Part shown: positions 25,223-34,300 of the stretch, in pieces
How the letters are laid out: the number at the start of each line of letters is the position of its first letter
How positions within the stretch are numbered: the first letter of the stretch is position 1
From: Candidatus Saccharicenans subterraneus
GTDB taxonomy: Bacteria > Acidobacteriota > Aminicenantia > Aminicenantales > Saccharicenantaceae
DNA: 64,000 nucleotides
Assembly (NCBI GenBank): GCA_003426165.1
Contig: QUAH01000004.1
Span: forward strand, 7,501 to 71,500
Reading direction: 5' to 3'
Notes under the pieces: generated by a model
What the model was told of the DNA's origin: nothing
Database searches by the model: none
The model's input: only the letters and a program-made list of their open reading frames with translations
Made by a program: the position numbers and the translations under genes

Positions 25223-28200
25223 TCAGTTGATTATAGTATAGCCCGAGAGCTCCTTCAAGATAAGCCGGGCCTGAACCAGGAACTCCCGGTCGGAACCGGC
25301 CGGCAGGTTAAAGGTCATCAGTCCCAGGGGAGAAACGTTACCCCGGTAGCGCTTGAGCAGCCCCTGCACCGCCTCCCAGCGAAAATGAACCTCGGGCGGG
25401 AATTTGACCAGCAGCCTCTGGCCGTTGCGGTCGAGTGACTTGAGCTTTATCCTGCCGGCGTAATACTTGATCTGGGCATAGAGAAAGAGGTTCTCCACTC
25501 CGGGCGGCAGGGGACCAAAGCGGTCCTGGATTTCCTCCCTTATTTTCAGGGCTTCGTCCGGGTTTTCCAGGGCCGACAGCCTCTTGTAAAGGTTCAGGCG
25601 GAGGTTAACCTGGGGCAGGTAATCTTCCGGGATCCTGAAGTCAACCTTGAGGTTTATCTCGCACCGGGCTTCTTCTAACTTTTCTCCCTTCTGTTCCCTG
25701 ACCGCCCGCTCCAGGAGCTGCAGGAAATACTCATAGCCGACCGCTTCGATAAAACCATGCTGCCGGTGTCCCAGGATGTTGCCCGCTCCCCTGATTTCGA
25801 GGTCACGGGCGGCCAGCCGGAAGCCGGAGCCGAGCTCGCTGAACTCCTTCAGGGCCTTAAGTCTTTCCCTGGCCTCCGGGCTCAGTTCAAAAAGAGGCGG
25901 CACCAGGAAATAGGCATAGGCCTGCCGGGAGGACCGGCCTACCCTTCCCCGAAGCTGGTAGAGCTGGGCCAGCCCGTACAGGTCGGCCCGGTCCACGATC
26001 AGGGTATTGACCAGCGGAATGTCGATTCCGTTCTCGATGATGGTGGTGGAGACCAGGACGTTGTATTTCTGGTTTATGAAATCGAGCATTCTCTTTTCCA
26101 GCTCCGGACCTTTCATCCGTCCGTGAATGGTAATCACCCTGGCCTGGGGGACCAGCTTGCGGACAAGGTCGGCCACCCGGTCAATATCCTCTATGCGGTT
26201 GTGAATGTAATAGACCTGGCCCTGGCGCTCGAGCTCCTGCTTGACGGCCGAGGCCACCAGGCCCGAATTGAAGGGCGCCACCACCGTGTGCACCGCCAGC
26301 CGGTCCCGGGGCGGCGTCTCGATGAGGCTGATGTCCCGCAGGCCGCTCAGGGCCAGGTTGAGGGTTCGGGGTATGGGAGTGGCGGTCAGGGTCAAAACAT
26401 CGATGCTGGCTTTAAGCTGCTTGATTCTTTCTTTATGACTGACCCCGAACCTCTGCTCCTCGTCAATTATCAGCAGCCCGAGGTTATGAAAGCCGACGTC
26501 CGGGGAAAGCAGCCGGTGGGTGCCGATGATGATGTCCACAAAACCCTTTTTCAAGTCCTCTATTATCTTCTGCTGTTCCTTCCGCGACTGCAGCCTGGTC
26601 AGGGCTTCCACCCTCACCGGGAATAGCAGCATCCGCTGGCGAAAGGTGTTGAGGTGCTGAACGGCCAGCACGGTGGTCGGGCAGAGAACGGCTACCTGCC
26701 TTCCGTCCATAACCGCCTTGAAGGCAGCCCGCATGGCCACCTCGGTCTTCCCGTAGCCGACATCGCCGCACAGCAACCGGTCCATCGGGCGCGGGGATTC
26801 CATGTCCCTCTTGACCTCTTCTATGGCCCGGAGCTGGTCCTCGGTCTCCTCGTAGATGAACATTTTTTCAAATTCCCTTTCCCACTGTCCTCCGGGACTG
26901 TAGGCAATACCCTCCACCGTCTTTCTCCGGGCATAGAGCTCCAGGAGTTCCTGGGCGATTTCTTCGACGGCCTTCTTAACCCGGGCCTTGGTCCTGGCCC
27001 AGGTCTGGGTGCCGAGCTTATCAAGCTGGGGGGCCACCCCGGGCGCGCTGGAAAATTTCTGGACCAGGTTCAGGTCCTCCACCGGCACCAGCAGCCGGTC
27101 ATCGTCCCGGTAGATTATCTCTATAAAGTCGTGCGCCCGTCCGTCAAAGTCCAGTTTTTTCAGACCGTTGAAGCGGCCCACCCCGTACTCGGTATGAACC
27201 ACGTAGTCCCCCTGGTTAAGGTCCTGGAACTGGGAGAAGAACAGCTTCCGCGGAACGCGGCTCGTTATGACTTTTTCCTCGGTAAAGATATCCCGCTCGG
27301 CAAAAAAGAAGATTTTTTGCCGGGGGAAGCAGAAGCCGCGCCGAAGCTCACCTTCAACCAGGTTGACCTCCTCTCCGCGCGGGCCCTCCCGGGGGTCGGA
27401 GAGAAGCCTGGCCGGGATGTCTTCTTCCCGCAGCACCGCGGCCAGACGTTCCCGCTTTCCGGGATTAGAAATGAAGAGGTAACAGAGGTCGCGCTCCTCC
27501 TGTCGCTTCTTCAGGTACTGGAGAAAGAACGGTATCCTGTTATCAAAGCGGGGTACCGTCTGGAAGGAAAAATGAACCCCGTCGCCACCTTCTTCTCCAC
27601 CCAGCTCGCTGAGGTTCAGGGCTCGTTTCCGGACCGATTCCAGGATTTCAGGCAGGAAAATCTCTTCCGGCGGCAGGAAAAATCCTGACTGGGTCGCCTG
27701 CTCTGCGTAAGCTTTACGCCACTCGGCCAGCCGTTCTTCCCAGTCTTTTTCCACGAGCTCCCGCTCTTCAAATACGTACAGGGGGTTTTCCAGGAGTCCG
27801 GTTATGGGGGCAAAATGTTCGCCGACCAGCAAGGCCGAATAGGCAAAGGAAGGGAAGAATTCCCCCTGCCGCAGAAGCTCTATCTTTTTCTCAAGGTCCC
27901 GGCTGCGGGGAGCCCGCTTCCGCGCCTGCCGGCAGAACTTTTCGACGAATTCATCCTCTCCCGGAAATTCCCTCAACGATGGAATCACGGCCGACTCAAT
28001 GCGGTTGACCGACCTCTGGGTCGAAGCGTCGAATTCCCTGATGGAGCTCACCAGGTTGCCGGCAAACTCCAGGCGCACCGGGTAATCCGACCAGACCGAA
28101 TAGACATCTACGATGCCGCCACGGTAGGCGTATTCGCCGGCCGAAGCCACCAGGTCTTCATGGGCATAACCAAATTCTTTCAGCCTTTCGAGCAGCCAGT

Positions 28201-28657
28201 CCCGGTCGAGCTCCTCCCCGGAATTTATCCTGATAAAGGATTTTCTTAAGTCTTCGCTCGTCGGCACCGGCTTCAACAGTCCGGCCAGGCTGGTAAAGAC
28301 GAGTGGCCGGTGCCCGAGTAGAAGGCTGTAAAAGGTCTTCATCCTGGAAGCCACGGCCTCCAGGGGCGCGGCCACCTCCAGGTAGGGTTCGTTCCCCAGG
28401 GCCGGGAGAATCTGGATTTCTCTTTTTACGGATAGCAACTGGAAGAAATTTTCGGTTTCCTGCCTGATATCGGCAGGGGAAATACTGCCCGGCAAAATAA
28501 CCACGATTGGCCGGTCTACTTCCCTGGACAGGAGGGCGTAGAAGTAAGGACGGGCTTCGGGGATCAGCCCGGTCAAAAAAAGACAGTCCTCCCCCTTCTT
28601 TAACCTGGCTACCAGGGCCCTGAACTCCGGCAGCCCTGCCAGAAATTCCAGACTCAC
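25223..28657 (-). CDS. mfd: Transcription-repair coupling factor Mfd
   Basis: 1144 residues, the normal size. Mfd removes stalled RNA polymerase from DNA damage and recruits UvrA. Domains in order: UvrB-homology N-terminus (about 1-330), a CarD-like RNA-polymerase interaction domain (NQGDYVVHTEYGVGRF, about 465-530), helicase domains with Walker A GDVGYGKTE and DEEQ box (about 580-960; the QLRGRVGRS motif VI block is seen), and the TRCF C-terminal domain. The start is GTG at 28657. A TAAAAT box ends six bases before the GTG, which predicts a leaderless mRNA. Two ppi genes follow closely. Confidence 0.96.
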   Translation of the reverse strand: MSLEFLAGLPEFRALVARLKKGEDCLFLTGLIPEARPYFYALLSREVDRPIVVILPGSISPADIRQETENFFQLLSVKREIQILPALGNEPYLEVAAPLEAVASRMKTFYSLLLGHRPLVFTSLAGLLKPVPTSEDLRKSFIRINSGEELDRDWLLERLKEFGYAHEDLVASAGEYAYRGGIVDVYSVWSDYPVRLEFAGNLVSSIREFDASTQRSVNRIESAVIPSLREFPGEDEFVEKFCRQARKRAPRSRDLEKKIELLRQGEFFPSFAYSALLVGEHFAPITGLLENPLYVFEERELVEKDWEERLAEWRKAYAEQATQSGFFLPPEEIFLPEILESVRKRALNLSELGGEEGGDGVHFSFQTVPRFDNRIPFFLQYLKKRQEERDLCYLFISNPGKRERLAAVLREEDIPARLLSDPREGPRGEEVNLVEGELRRGFCFPRQKIFFFAERDIFTEEKVITSRVPRKLFFSQFQDLNQGDYVVHTEYGVGRFNGLKKLDFDGRAHDFIEIIYRDDDRLLVPVEDLNLVQKFSSAPGVAPQLDKLGTQTWARTKARVKKAVEEIAQELLELYARRKTVEGIAYSPGGQWEREFEKMFIYEETEDQLRAIEEVKRDMESPRPMDRLLCGDVGYGKTEVAMRAAFKAVMDGRQVAVLCPTTVLAVQHLNTFRQRMLLFPVRVEALTRLQSRKEQQKIIEDLKKGFVDIIIGTHRLLSPDVGFHNLGLLIIDEEQRFGVSHKERIKQLKASIDVLTLTATPIPRTLNLALSGLRDISLIETPPRDRLAVHTVVAPFNSGLVASAVKQELERQGQVYYIHNRIEDIDRVADLVRKLVPQARVITIHGRMKGPELEKRMLDFINQKYNVLVSTTIIENGIDIPLVNTLIVDRADLYGLAQLYQLRGRVGRSSRQAYAYFLVPPLFELSPEARERLKALKEFSELGSGFRLAARDLEIRGAGNILGHRQHGFIEAVGYEYFLQLLERAVREQKGEKLEEARCEINLKVDFRIPEDYLPQVNLRLNLYKRLSALENPDEALKIREEIQDRFGPLPPGVENLFLYAQIKYYAGRIKLKSLDRNGQRLLVKFPPEVHFRWEAVQGLLKRYRGNVSPLGLMTFNLPAGSDREFLVQARLILKELSGYTIIN

Positions 28658-28663
28658 GGGATT

Positions 28664-28669
28664 ATTTTA
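28664..28669 (-). promoter_or_regulatory. -10 box giving a leaderless mfd transcript
   Basis: TAAAAT on the minus strand, separated from the GTG start codon by six bases (AATCCC), so the expected transcription start falls on the G of GTG. The same geometry is found at uvrA. No consensus -35 is seen, and that position lies in the hairpin at 28679-28703. Confidence 0.5.
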
Positions 28670-28678
28670 GACGAGAGA

Positions 28679-28703
28679 GGGGCGGAGGTCTATCCTTCGC
28701 CCC
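28679..28703 (-). terminator. 10-bp hairpin between the DUF5916 gene and mfd
   Basis: GGGGCGGAGG (28679-28688) pairs with CCTTCGCCCC (28694-28703) around the loop TCTAT, with one G-U pair possible. It stands after the stop of the DUF5916 gene. No T-run follows, but the stem is strong enough to end or process the upstream transcript. Confidence 0.5.
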
Positions 28704-28747
28704 AATTTATGTGGATTGGCAGGCCATATTTCTGTCCGCCGGAGCGG

Positions 28748-30937
28748 TCAGATCCTCCACCAGTAGGAGAATTTCATGAACACACCGTAATTGGTCCGGC
28801 CATAATGCCCGAATTCATCCCGGAGGTAATTGGAGTCGGCTCCCAGGTAGAAGAGGGTGCCGGGCCGCAGCACCCAGCTCACAAGCAGGCTGCCGAATAT
28901 CTTCTTATAATAATCGTTGTAATCGACGATGGTCCGGATGGACAGAGTCTTTGAAATCTGGAAGGTCGTTTTTTGCCTGATGACCAGGTAATCCCAGAGC
29001 TTCTCGCCGCCCCATTCCCTCCAGTAGGTCTGCCAGTTAATGTCCAGGCCGAGTTGCAGCCTTTTTTCCGGCTTGAGTGTCAGGAACAGGCCGTAGATAT
29101 TGCTGTAGCCAAGAAAGGGATCCTCCGGGTCGTAGTTGATGCTGTGCCCGGTCTGAAAATAAAAATTCAGGGGTAACCAGCTCAGAAAGGTGGTCTGGCC
29201 TTCCAGGTAAAAGGTGGTCTTGTTGAAATCGATATCGGCATAACGTTCCATGGAACGGGTCAGGAACAGGAAGATCCGGTTGAACTCGGTCAGGCGGAAC
29301 TGGAGCCGGGCCCGGAACCACCTGTCCTGGACGATGTCGCCCCGGTAGGAATCTCGCTGGGCCACCTGGAGGTTCAGGTCAACCTGGTTGAGGTATTTTT
29401 TATCCGTGTACAGGTTGAAAAAGGTAAAAAGACCCGTCAGGCGGTAATCCACCCGGTTGACAAAACCCGAAGAGGCTTCAAAATCGGGATGCATGGCCTG
29501 GAAATAGCCGCCGATTCCCCAGTGCAGCTTTTTCCTGAGCCGGGTGTAATAGTAGAACTCGCTGTAAAGGGCCGGGGCCAGGGCGGTATTCCGTTCTTCA
29601 TTCTTGGTGTCGGAAGCCAGGGCCTGGAAGGAAAAGAAGAAGCGGTCCTTGAAGCGCCACATTCCATCTATTCCGGCCACCCGGTTCCAGGCTCCGCCGG
29701 TAATTTCTTTGTCAGCCAGAGTGAAGCCCACGTAGGACTGGTCGAAGACGTCGGCCTTCACCCGGAAGATGTTGAACAGGGCATTGCGGTCGACCGTTTC
29801 CTCTCCGCCTCCGTTATGAACGTCCCACAGGCTTTCGGTGGGCTTCTGGTCGTAGGCGGTGAGCAGGCCGTAGGTAAACCGACCGGTCTTCCCGGTTACC
29901 CGGGCCCCGAACAGCGGGTCGATGATCCTCCTGGTATATACCATTTCAATCGCCGGGTAACGGAAGATTTCCATGCCTTCCAGGAAGAAGGGCCTCTTTT
30001 CCTGGTAGTAAAGGGCGTAGCGAAGGTTGAGGTCGATCTGGGGAACGTCGGCCTCCACCTGGCTGAAGTCCGGGTTGGCCGTCAGGTCGAGAGTCAGGTT
30101 AGAGTTGGCTCCATACTTAAGGTTAAGGCCCGGCTGCACGTCTATCTTCTGGCCTTCGGTCTTGGCCGAGGTGACCACCGGCATTATTTCCAGGTTTTTT
30201 CCCTTTTCCAGGTTACCGGTCAGGATAAAGGGCCGGCCCTGGCTGAGCAGTCCGGGAATGGTGCGGGAATACCGCGGCCAGATTATTATCTCGCCGGTAC
30301 GGGGCAGGTTGCGCCCCAGGACGATATTCCAGGTCTTGGGGTCCTCGTCAGGAAAACGGATGCTTTTAAAAGGAATGGCCGCTTCCACCGTATAGCCCCG
30401 GTCATCCATCTTCCCGTCTGAAATGAAAAACGTGTCCCAGGAATCATCCATGTTGTCGTTGCCGCCTTCTTCCATGCGCATGAAGTCAGCCTGGACACCG
30501 ATGGGATTTAAAACGAAGGTGAAGGCCCGCCGCTTCTCGCCGAAGGTATCAAGAAAAATGATCACCCAGTCATCCTCCATGCAGTTGTCGCGGCTGGTGA
30601 CCGAGCAGCGGATTTTCTTGGGCTGGGAATCAAAGCAGCGGAAGGCCAGGTAGAGACTCTTTTCGTCGTAACCGAGGTAGGCGACGGTCTTCTCGGTAGG
30701 CTGACCATTTTCCTTGGGAGAAAGCTGCACGAAATCTTCAATCTTGAGCGCTTCCCGCTCGTAGACCTCGTCCAGAACGCCATCAATCTTCGGCGGGTGG
30801 GACAGCCTGGGGATGGTCAGTTTTTCGCCCTGGTCCTGGGCCGTTGCCTGGGCCAGAAACGGAAGCGGTAAAATGACCAATAGAAAAACCAACCAGGTTA
30901 ACGGGTAGGTTAAAAGTAATAAAGCACTCCTTCTCAT
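28748..30937 (-). CDS. DUF5916 protein: CBM9-like N-domain plus outer-membrane-like beta-barrel
   Basis: 729 residues. The signal peptide (about 1-34) is followed by a carbohydrate-binding-family-9-like domain (about 40-235; PPKIDGVLDEVYE near its start, TVEAAIPFKSIRFP at its end), then a DUF5916 region. The block DLTANPDFSQVEADV and the downstream EKRPFFLEG are diagnostic of that family. The remainder (about 340-729) is rich in alternating aromatic/polar strands and ends in a Trp-rich strand near the C-terminus, as in outer membrane beta-barrels. Function is not known; binding or uptake of glycans or peptides is a guess. It is monocistronic, with a hairpin after the stop. Confidence 0.85.
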   Translation of the reverse strand: MRRSALLLLTYPLTWLVFLLVILPLPFLAQATAQDQGEKLTIPRLSHPPKIDGVLDEVYEREALKIEDFVQLSPKENGQPTEKTVAYLGYDEKSLYLAFRCFDSQPKKIRCSVTSRDNCMEDDWVIIFLDTFGEKRRAFTFVLNPIGVQADFMRMEEGGNDNMDDSWDTFFISDGKMDDRGYTVEAAIPFKSIRFPDEDPKTWNIVLGRNLPRTGEIIIWPRYSRTIPGLLSQGRPFILTGNLEKGKNLEIMPVVTSAKTEGQKIDVQPGLNLKYGANSNLTLDLTANPDFSQVEADVPQIDLNLRYALYYQEKRPFFLEGMEIFRYPAIEMVYTRRIIDPLFGARVTGKTGRFTYGLLTAYDQKPTESLWDVHNGGGEETVDRNALFNIFRVKADVFDQSYVGFTLADKEITGGAWNRVAGIDGMWRFKDRFFFSFQALASDTKNEERNTALAPALYSEFYYYTRLRKKLHWGIGGYFQAMHPDFEASSGFVNRVDYRLTGLFTFFNLYTDKKYLNQVDLNLQVAQRDSYRGDIVQDRWFRARLQFRLTEFNRIFLFLTRSMERYADIDFNKTTFYLEGQTTFLSWLPLNFYFQTGHSINYDPEDPFLGYSNIYGLFLTLKPEKRLQLGLDINWQTYWREWGGEKLWDYLVIRQKTTFQISKTLSIRTIVDYNDYYKKIFGSLLVSWVLRPGTLFYLGADSNYLRDEFGHYGRTNYGVFMKFSYWWRI

Positions 30938-31486
30938 TACCTCTCAACCAGAAACGGATAAATTTTAAGGAATTCACAACTATAGACGGAATCTCCTGGC
31001 AAAAGGTTCCCCGCCCGGCCAAATTTTTTCTTCCCTGAGGCAAGAGCTGGTGAACGGGCAGAAGGATGAACCTCCCTAGCCTGCCCGACTTCTCCCCGGG
31101 AGCCTAGCCGGGCCGGTCGTCTTGGCTACCCCGGGCCGGCAGCAAGCAATTGATAAACTTTCTTGCGGGCCAGCATGATAAGGCTTAAACTTCAGGTTCA
31201 AGACGGGGCTTCCGGAAAAAATGAACGAACAGGCCACCCTGCCCGCTAAATAAAGGCCGGATTATTTCGCTGCTGATTTTCTTGTTTTGAACTGTAAATT
31301 GAATATGGCTTAGTCCCACCGTTCATGATTACAGGCGTTCTAATTCTCCAGCGTTACCAGGAATTTCGGAAATTAGATTGCCCCGGATCATAATGACAAC
31401 CGCGGCCACGATGGCACGATAGAATTCAACCCGCCTCAGAAGAATCTATAAATAATTAGCTGTCTTCCCGGGCTGCCCCCAGCCGC
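30938..31486. other. Non-coding gap, no gene found
   Basis: 549 bases between two minus-strand genes. No ORF with a ribosome site, tRNA or terminator is visible. A 9-nt direct repeat CCGGGCCGG occurs at 31108-31116 and 31131-31139. TAAAAT on the minus strand at about 30960 could belong to the DUF5916 promoter, but no -35 fits. Confidence 0.5.
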
Positions 31487-32569
31487 TTACGGATTTTCCT
31501 TGACCCGGCCGACTTCAAATAGCGGTTCCCCCCGGTTGCAGGGCGGTGTGCCGATTATATAGAGCAAAATGCCGGTAAAAGGAGCCCGCATCTCGGCCAG
31601 AACTTTCCCGTGATAATCGGTGATCATCCCGACTATCTGCCCGGCCCTGACATAATCACCCATTCCGGCCCGGGGATGGAACAGCCCATCATGCTCGGAA
31701 TAGATGACTTGGTACTTGTCGATCCAGACCGGGTCTGCCTGGAGCTCAGCCTTCCCGGGCAGCATCCCGAAATATCTCATCACGTTCAGGATGCCGGCCA
31801 CGTTGGCCGCAATGGCTTCTTCCTCCACCCGGCCCAGGTAACCGGACTCGGTGGTGATGGCCGGCTTTTTTCGGACGATGGCCGTGTTGCCCAGGTACTT
31901 GGAGTTTTTAAGGTCCTGGGCCCTGGTATCGTCAATGATGATATGCTTGAGGCCAAAGGCCAGGGCCATTTCCCGGGTGACGGCGTCAAGCTTCCGGTCC
32001 CCGCTCAGCATCCAGTAGGTATAGGGAATCAGGGCCTCGTTGCCGTCCCCGCAGTGCATGTCGATCAGAGCCTCGACCCGGTCCACGATTTCAGAAGTCA
32101 GGACGGCGGCTATCCTCTGGCTCTGCGTGCCCCCGGGGTCCCCGGGAAACACCCGGTTGAGATTTTTCCAGTCGAAAGGATTGTAATAGATGGTACGCCG
32201 TTGAAAGGCTGGCAGGTTGGCGATGTGAACCAGAACCAATGTCCCGGACAGTTCTTCCGGCTTTATCAACTCTTTAACCCGGTAAAGGGCCAGGATGGGC
32301 GGATACTCGTAGGGATGGACGCCAGCCACGGCGGCCAGCACCCGGCCAGCTTTTCGGCCGTTGATGATCGTAACCGGAATCCCGGTGGCCGGGTCCTGGC
32401 CGGCCGGCACTTCCAGGAAGCCGCTGACGACCTGGCCCGGCCCGGCGGCCAGCTGGCCCACCCGGAAGACTTTATTCGGCGACGGCCGGGCTTCAATCCG
32501 CGCCGCCAGAAACAGAAACAGTAGTAACCCGACATAATATAAAAAGATCGCTGCTTTATTTTTTCTCAT
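31487..32569 (-). CDS. Exported succinylglutamate desuccinylase/aspartoacylase family hydrolase
   Basis: 360 residues. A signal peptide (about 1-27) precedes a zinc carboxypeptidase-like domain of the AstE/AspA family. The zinc ligands are seen in GVHPYEYPP (His and Glu) and in IDMHCGD (His), with a catalytic Glu candidate in TTESGYLG. The C-terminal 90 residues form a lipoyl-like beta domain (AGMGDYVRAGQIVGMI), common in this family. It would remove an acyl group from an N-acyl amino acid or trim a small peptide outside the cytoplasm. AGGAGG stands 5 nt before the ATG. It is monocistronic. The substrate is unknown. Confidence 0.85.
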   Translation of the reverse strand: MRKNKAAIFLYYVGLLLFLFLAARIEARPSPNKVFRVGQLAAGPGQVVSGFLEVPAGQDPATGIPVTIINGRKAGRVLAAVAGVHPYEYPPILALYRVKELIKPEELSGTLVLVHIANLPAFQRRTIYYNPFDWKNLNRVFPGDPGGTQSQRIAAVLTSEIVDRVEALIDMHCGDGNEALIPYTYWMLSGDRKLDAVTREMALAFGLKHIIIDDTRAQDLKNSKYLGNTAIVRKKPAITTESGYLGRVEEEAIAANVAGILNVMRYFGMLPGKAELQADPVWIDKYQVIYSEHDGLFHPRAGMGDYVRAGQIVGMITDYHGKVLAEMRAPFTGILLYIIGTPPCNRGEPLFEVGRVKENP

Positions 32570-32716
32570 CTGTCCTCCTTTCGGGCCGTATGTCCCGCCA
32601 GAAAAAGGCCGTTTCCTGATAACGAACAGACCCGGCCATCCCGCAGGCCACCTTCAATATTCTATGTAAAGCCGACCGGATTAATCCAGCCTGTTATTCA
32701 TCGCCTCCTCATTACG

Positions 32717-32753
32717 CCCTGATATATGAACAGCCATTCATATATCATCAGGG
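32717..32753. repeat. Large inverted repeat (13-bp stem with a bulge)
   Basis: TGATATATGA (32720-32729) pairs perfectly with TCATATATCA (32738-32747) across an 8-nt loop. CCC (32717-32719) pairs with GGG (32751-32753) after a 3-nt bulge. It lies between the small gene and the AstE-like gene. No T-run follows on either strand, so an operator or structured RNA is as likely as a terminator. Confidence 0.6.
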
Positions 32754-32785
32754 TTAGCCCTCCGGGTGCTAATTCTATTCATCGA

Positions 32786-33007
32786 CTATTTTTCACTTTC
32801 CGATTCGTTATATTTTACAATCCTGACCTGGTTTCCCCCGGCCAGGCGACAAAGGAAGACTTCCCGGGTCCTCCCGCTTTTTGCCTCTCTTATTCTTTTC
32901 TGCCAGATGATTTCCTCAACTTCTATCTTTTTCCCGGCTACCCAGACCGCCCGTGGCTTTTCCTGGCCGCGGTAACCGGCGTACCATTCCACCCGGTCTA
33001 TGTCCAT
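32786..33007 (-). CDS. Small protein of unknown function
   Basis: 73 residues from ATG at 33007; the frame is open to 33058. It begins MDIDRVEWYAGYRG and continues with a strand-rich, charged pattern (PRAVWVAGKKIEVEEI, EVFLCRLAGG, VRIVKY), which looks like a small beta-barrel. It reads as a genuine soluble protein, unlike the low-complexity plus-strand ORF that covers the same bases. It has GCAGGTAAC before the ATG and no signal peptide. I do not recognise the family. A large inverted repeat follows its stop. Confidence 0.6.
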   Translation of the reverse strand: MDIDRVEWYAGYRGQEKPRAVWVAGKKIEVEEIIWQKRIREAKSGRTREVFLCRLAGGNQVRIVKYNESESEK

Positions 33008-33118
33008 GTTACCTGCCCTGTCTTTGCTTATTATAAATCCAGACCGCTCTAAAAGCATTCGGTTCCCGGAGCCACCATTATCCAGCAGCGGGGCAACTGG
33101 CCCAACCTTTTCATCAGT

Positions 33119-33147
33119 TTGAATCTTCCCGCCTTAAACAATATAAT
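33119..33147 (+). promoter_or_regulatory. Consensus promoter of the secreted amidotransferase operon
   Basis: TTGAAT (33119-33124), a 17-nt spacer, then a perfect TATAAT (33142-33147). The start is predicted near 33154, leaving a 16-nt leader that contains GGAGGTGA. Confidence 0.65.
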
Positions 33148-33169
33148 GGCCATCTGGACGGAGGTGACA

Positions 33170-34300
33170 ATGAAAGCGAACAGGTGGTGGCTGGCTGCTC
33201 TGCTTTTATTCATATTTTTATGCGGCCTGACTGTCCCATTGCTGAGGGCCCAGTCCGCGGAGGTTCGGCTGACGGTGTTTTACCCCTCGGTCGGAACCAT
33301 CAGGAATCTCCAGGCTCTGCTGGAGAACGGCTTAATCAATCTTCCCGGCCTCCAGGTGACCGGCGTCTATCACGTCCGGGAAGCGACCAATTATGATGAG
33401 GCCCGCAACTATGTCAGGAACAACAATCTGGACTGGTTTACCTTCAAGGCCTTCTCGGCCGAGATCGGCCCGGAAAATATTTTCAAGACCAACGGCCTGA
33501 CAGCCGAGCTGACCGAAATTTTCAGGCAATCCGACGGCATCATTTTCTTCGGGGGCCCGGACATACCGCCGGTTGTCTGGGGCGAGCGGACCAATCTCCT
33601 CACTGAAATCACCGACCCCTACCGCCACTACTTTGAGCTCTCGGCCATTTTTCACCTGCTGGGCGGCTACCAGGACCCGAACTTCAAACCCCTGCTGGAA
33701 GAAAACCCGGAACTGCCGGTCCTGGGCATCTGCCTGGGAGCCCAGAGCCTGAATGTCGGTACCGGCGGAACGCTTATCCAGGACATCTGGTCAGAAGTTT
33801 ACGGGAAAAATTATGTCGAAGATATCATCGCCCTCGGTCCCGAGCGCTGGCATAACAATCCCTATATCAAGCTGCATCCGGACCTCAGGCTCAGCGGCTA
33901 CAGTTTTCACTGGATAAAGCTCCTGCCGGATGGTTTCTTCGTCAAGAAACTCGGTTTTTCTGACCGGGACCGCCCGAGGATTCTGAGCTCCCATCACCAG
34001 GCCTTCAAGAAACTGGGCCGGGGCTTCAAGATAATCGCCACTTCGCCCGACGGAAAAATCGCCGAAGCCATCCACCATACCAGGTACCCCAACGTCCTCG
34101 GGCTGCAGTTTCACCCGGAACATTACCGTCTCTGGGACCAGAACCTCCAGGTCAAGTTCAGCCCCGATGGCCAGCCGACCAGCTACTGGGAAATCCTTAG
34201 CACCAATCCGCCCAGCGTTGAATTTCACCGGAAAATCTGGCAGTGGCTGGCCGAAGCCATGAAACAGCACAGGCTTAAGCAGGAGTCGCTGGCCAGATGA
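33170..34300 (+). CDS. Exported class-I glutamine amidotransferase / gamma-glutamyl hydrolase-like (C26) protein
   Basis: 376 residues. The signal peptide (about 1-27) is followed by a GATase-1 fold. The nucleophile Cys lies in LGICLGAQ, and the His-x-Glu pair in LQFHPEHY. A FFGGPDIPP segment upstream matches the peptidase C26 / PuuD-like group. Export of such an enzyme is unusual, since relatives are cytoplasmic, and suggests hydrolysis of gamma-glutamyl compounds in the periplasm. ATG at 33170 has a perfect GGAGGTGA 2-9 nt upstream. Its TGA overlaps the ATG of the next gene (ATGA), so the VirK-like protein is made together with it. Confidence 0.85.
   Translation: MKANRWWLAALLLFIFLCGLTVPLLRAQSAEVRLTVFYPSVGTIRNLQALLENGLINLPGLQVTGVYHVREATNYDEARNYVRNNNLDWFTFKAFSAEIGPENIFKTNGLTAELTEIFRQSDGIIFFGGPDIPPVVWGERTNLLTEITDPYRHYFELSAIFHLLGGYQDPNFKPLLEENPELPVLGICLGAQSLNVGTGGTLIQDIWSEVYGKNYVEDIIALGPERWHNNPYIKLHPDLRLSGYSFHWIKLLPDGFFVKKLGFSDRDRPRILSSHHQAFKKLGRGFKIIATSPDGKIAEAIHHTRYPNVLGLQFHPEHYRLWDQNLQVKFSPDGQPTSYWEILSTNPPSVEFHRKIWQWLAEAMKQHRLKQESLAR

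Noticed and set aside
26654-27688. 344-codon ORF antisense to mfd
   Set aside because: Shadow ORF; mfd motifs on the other strand are continuous here.
32726-33052. 108-codon plus-strand ORF opposite the small gene
   Set aside because: Low-complexity, Pro/Phe-rich product with no ribosome site; the minus strand reads as a real protein.
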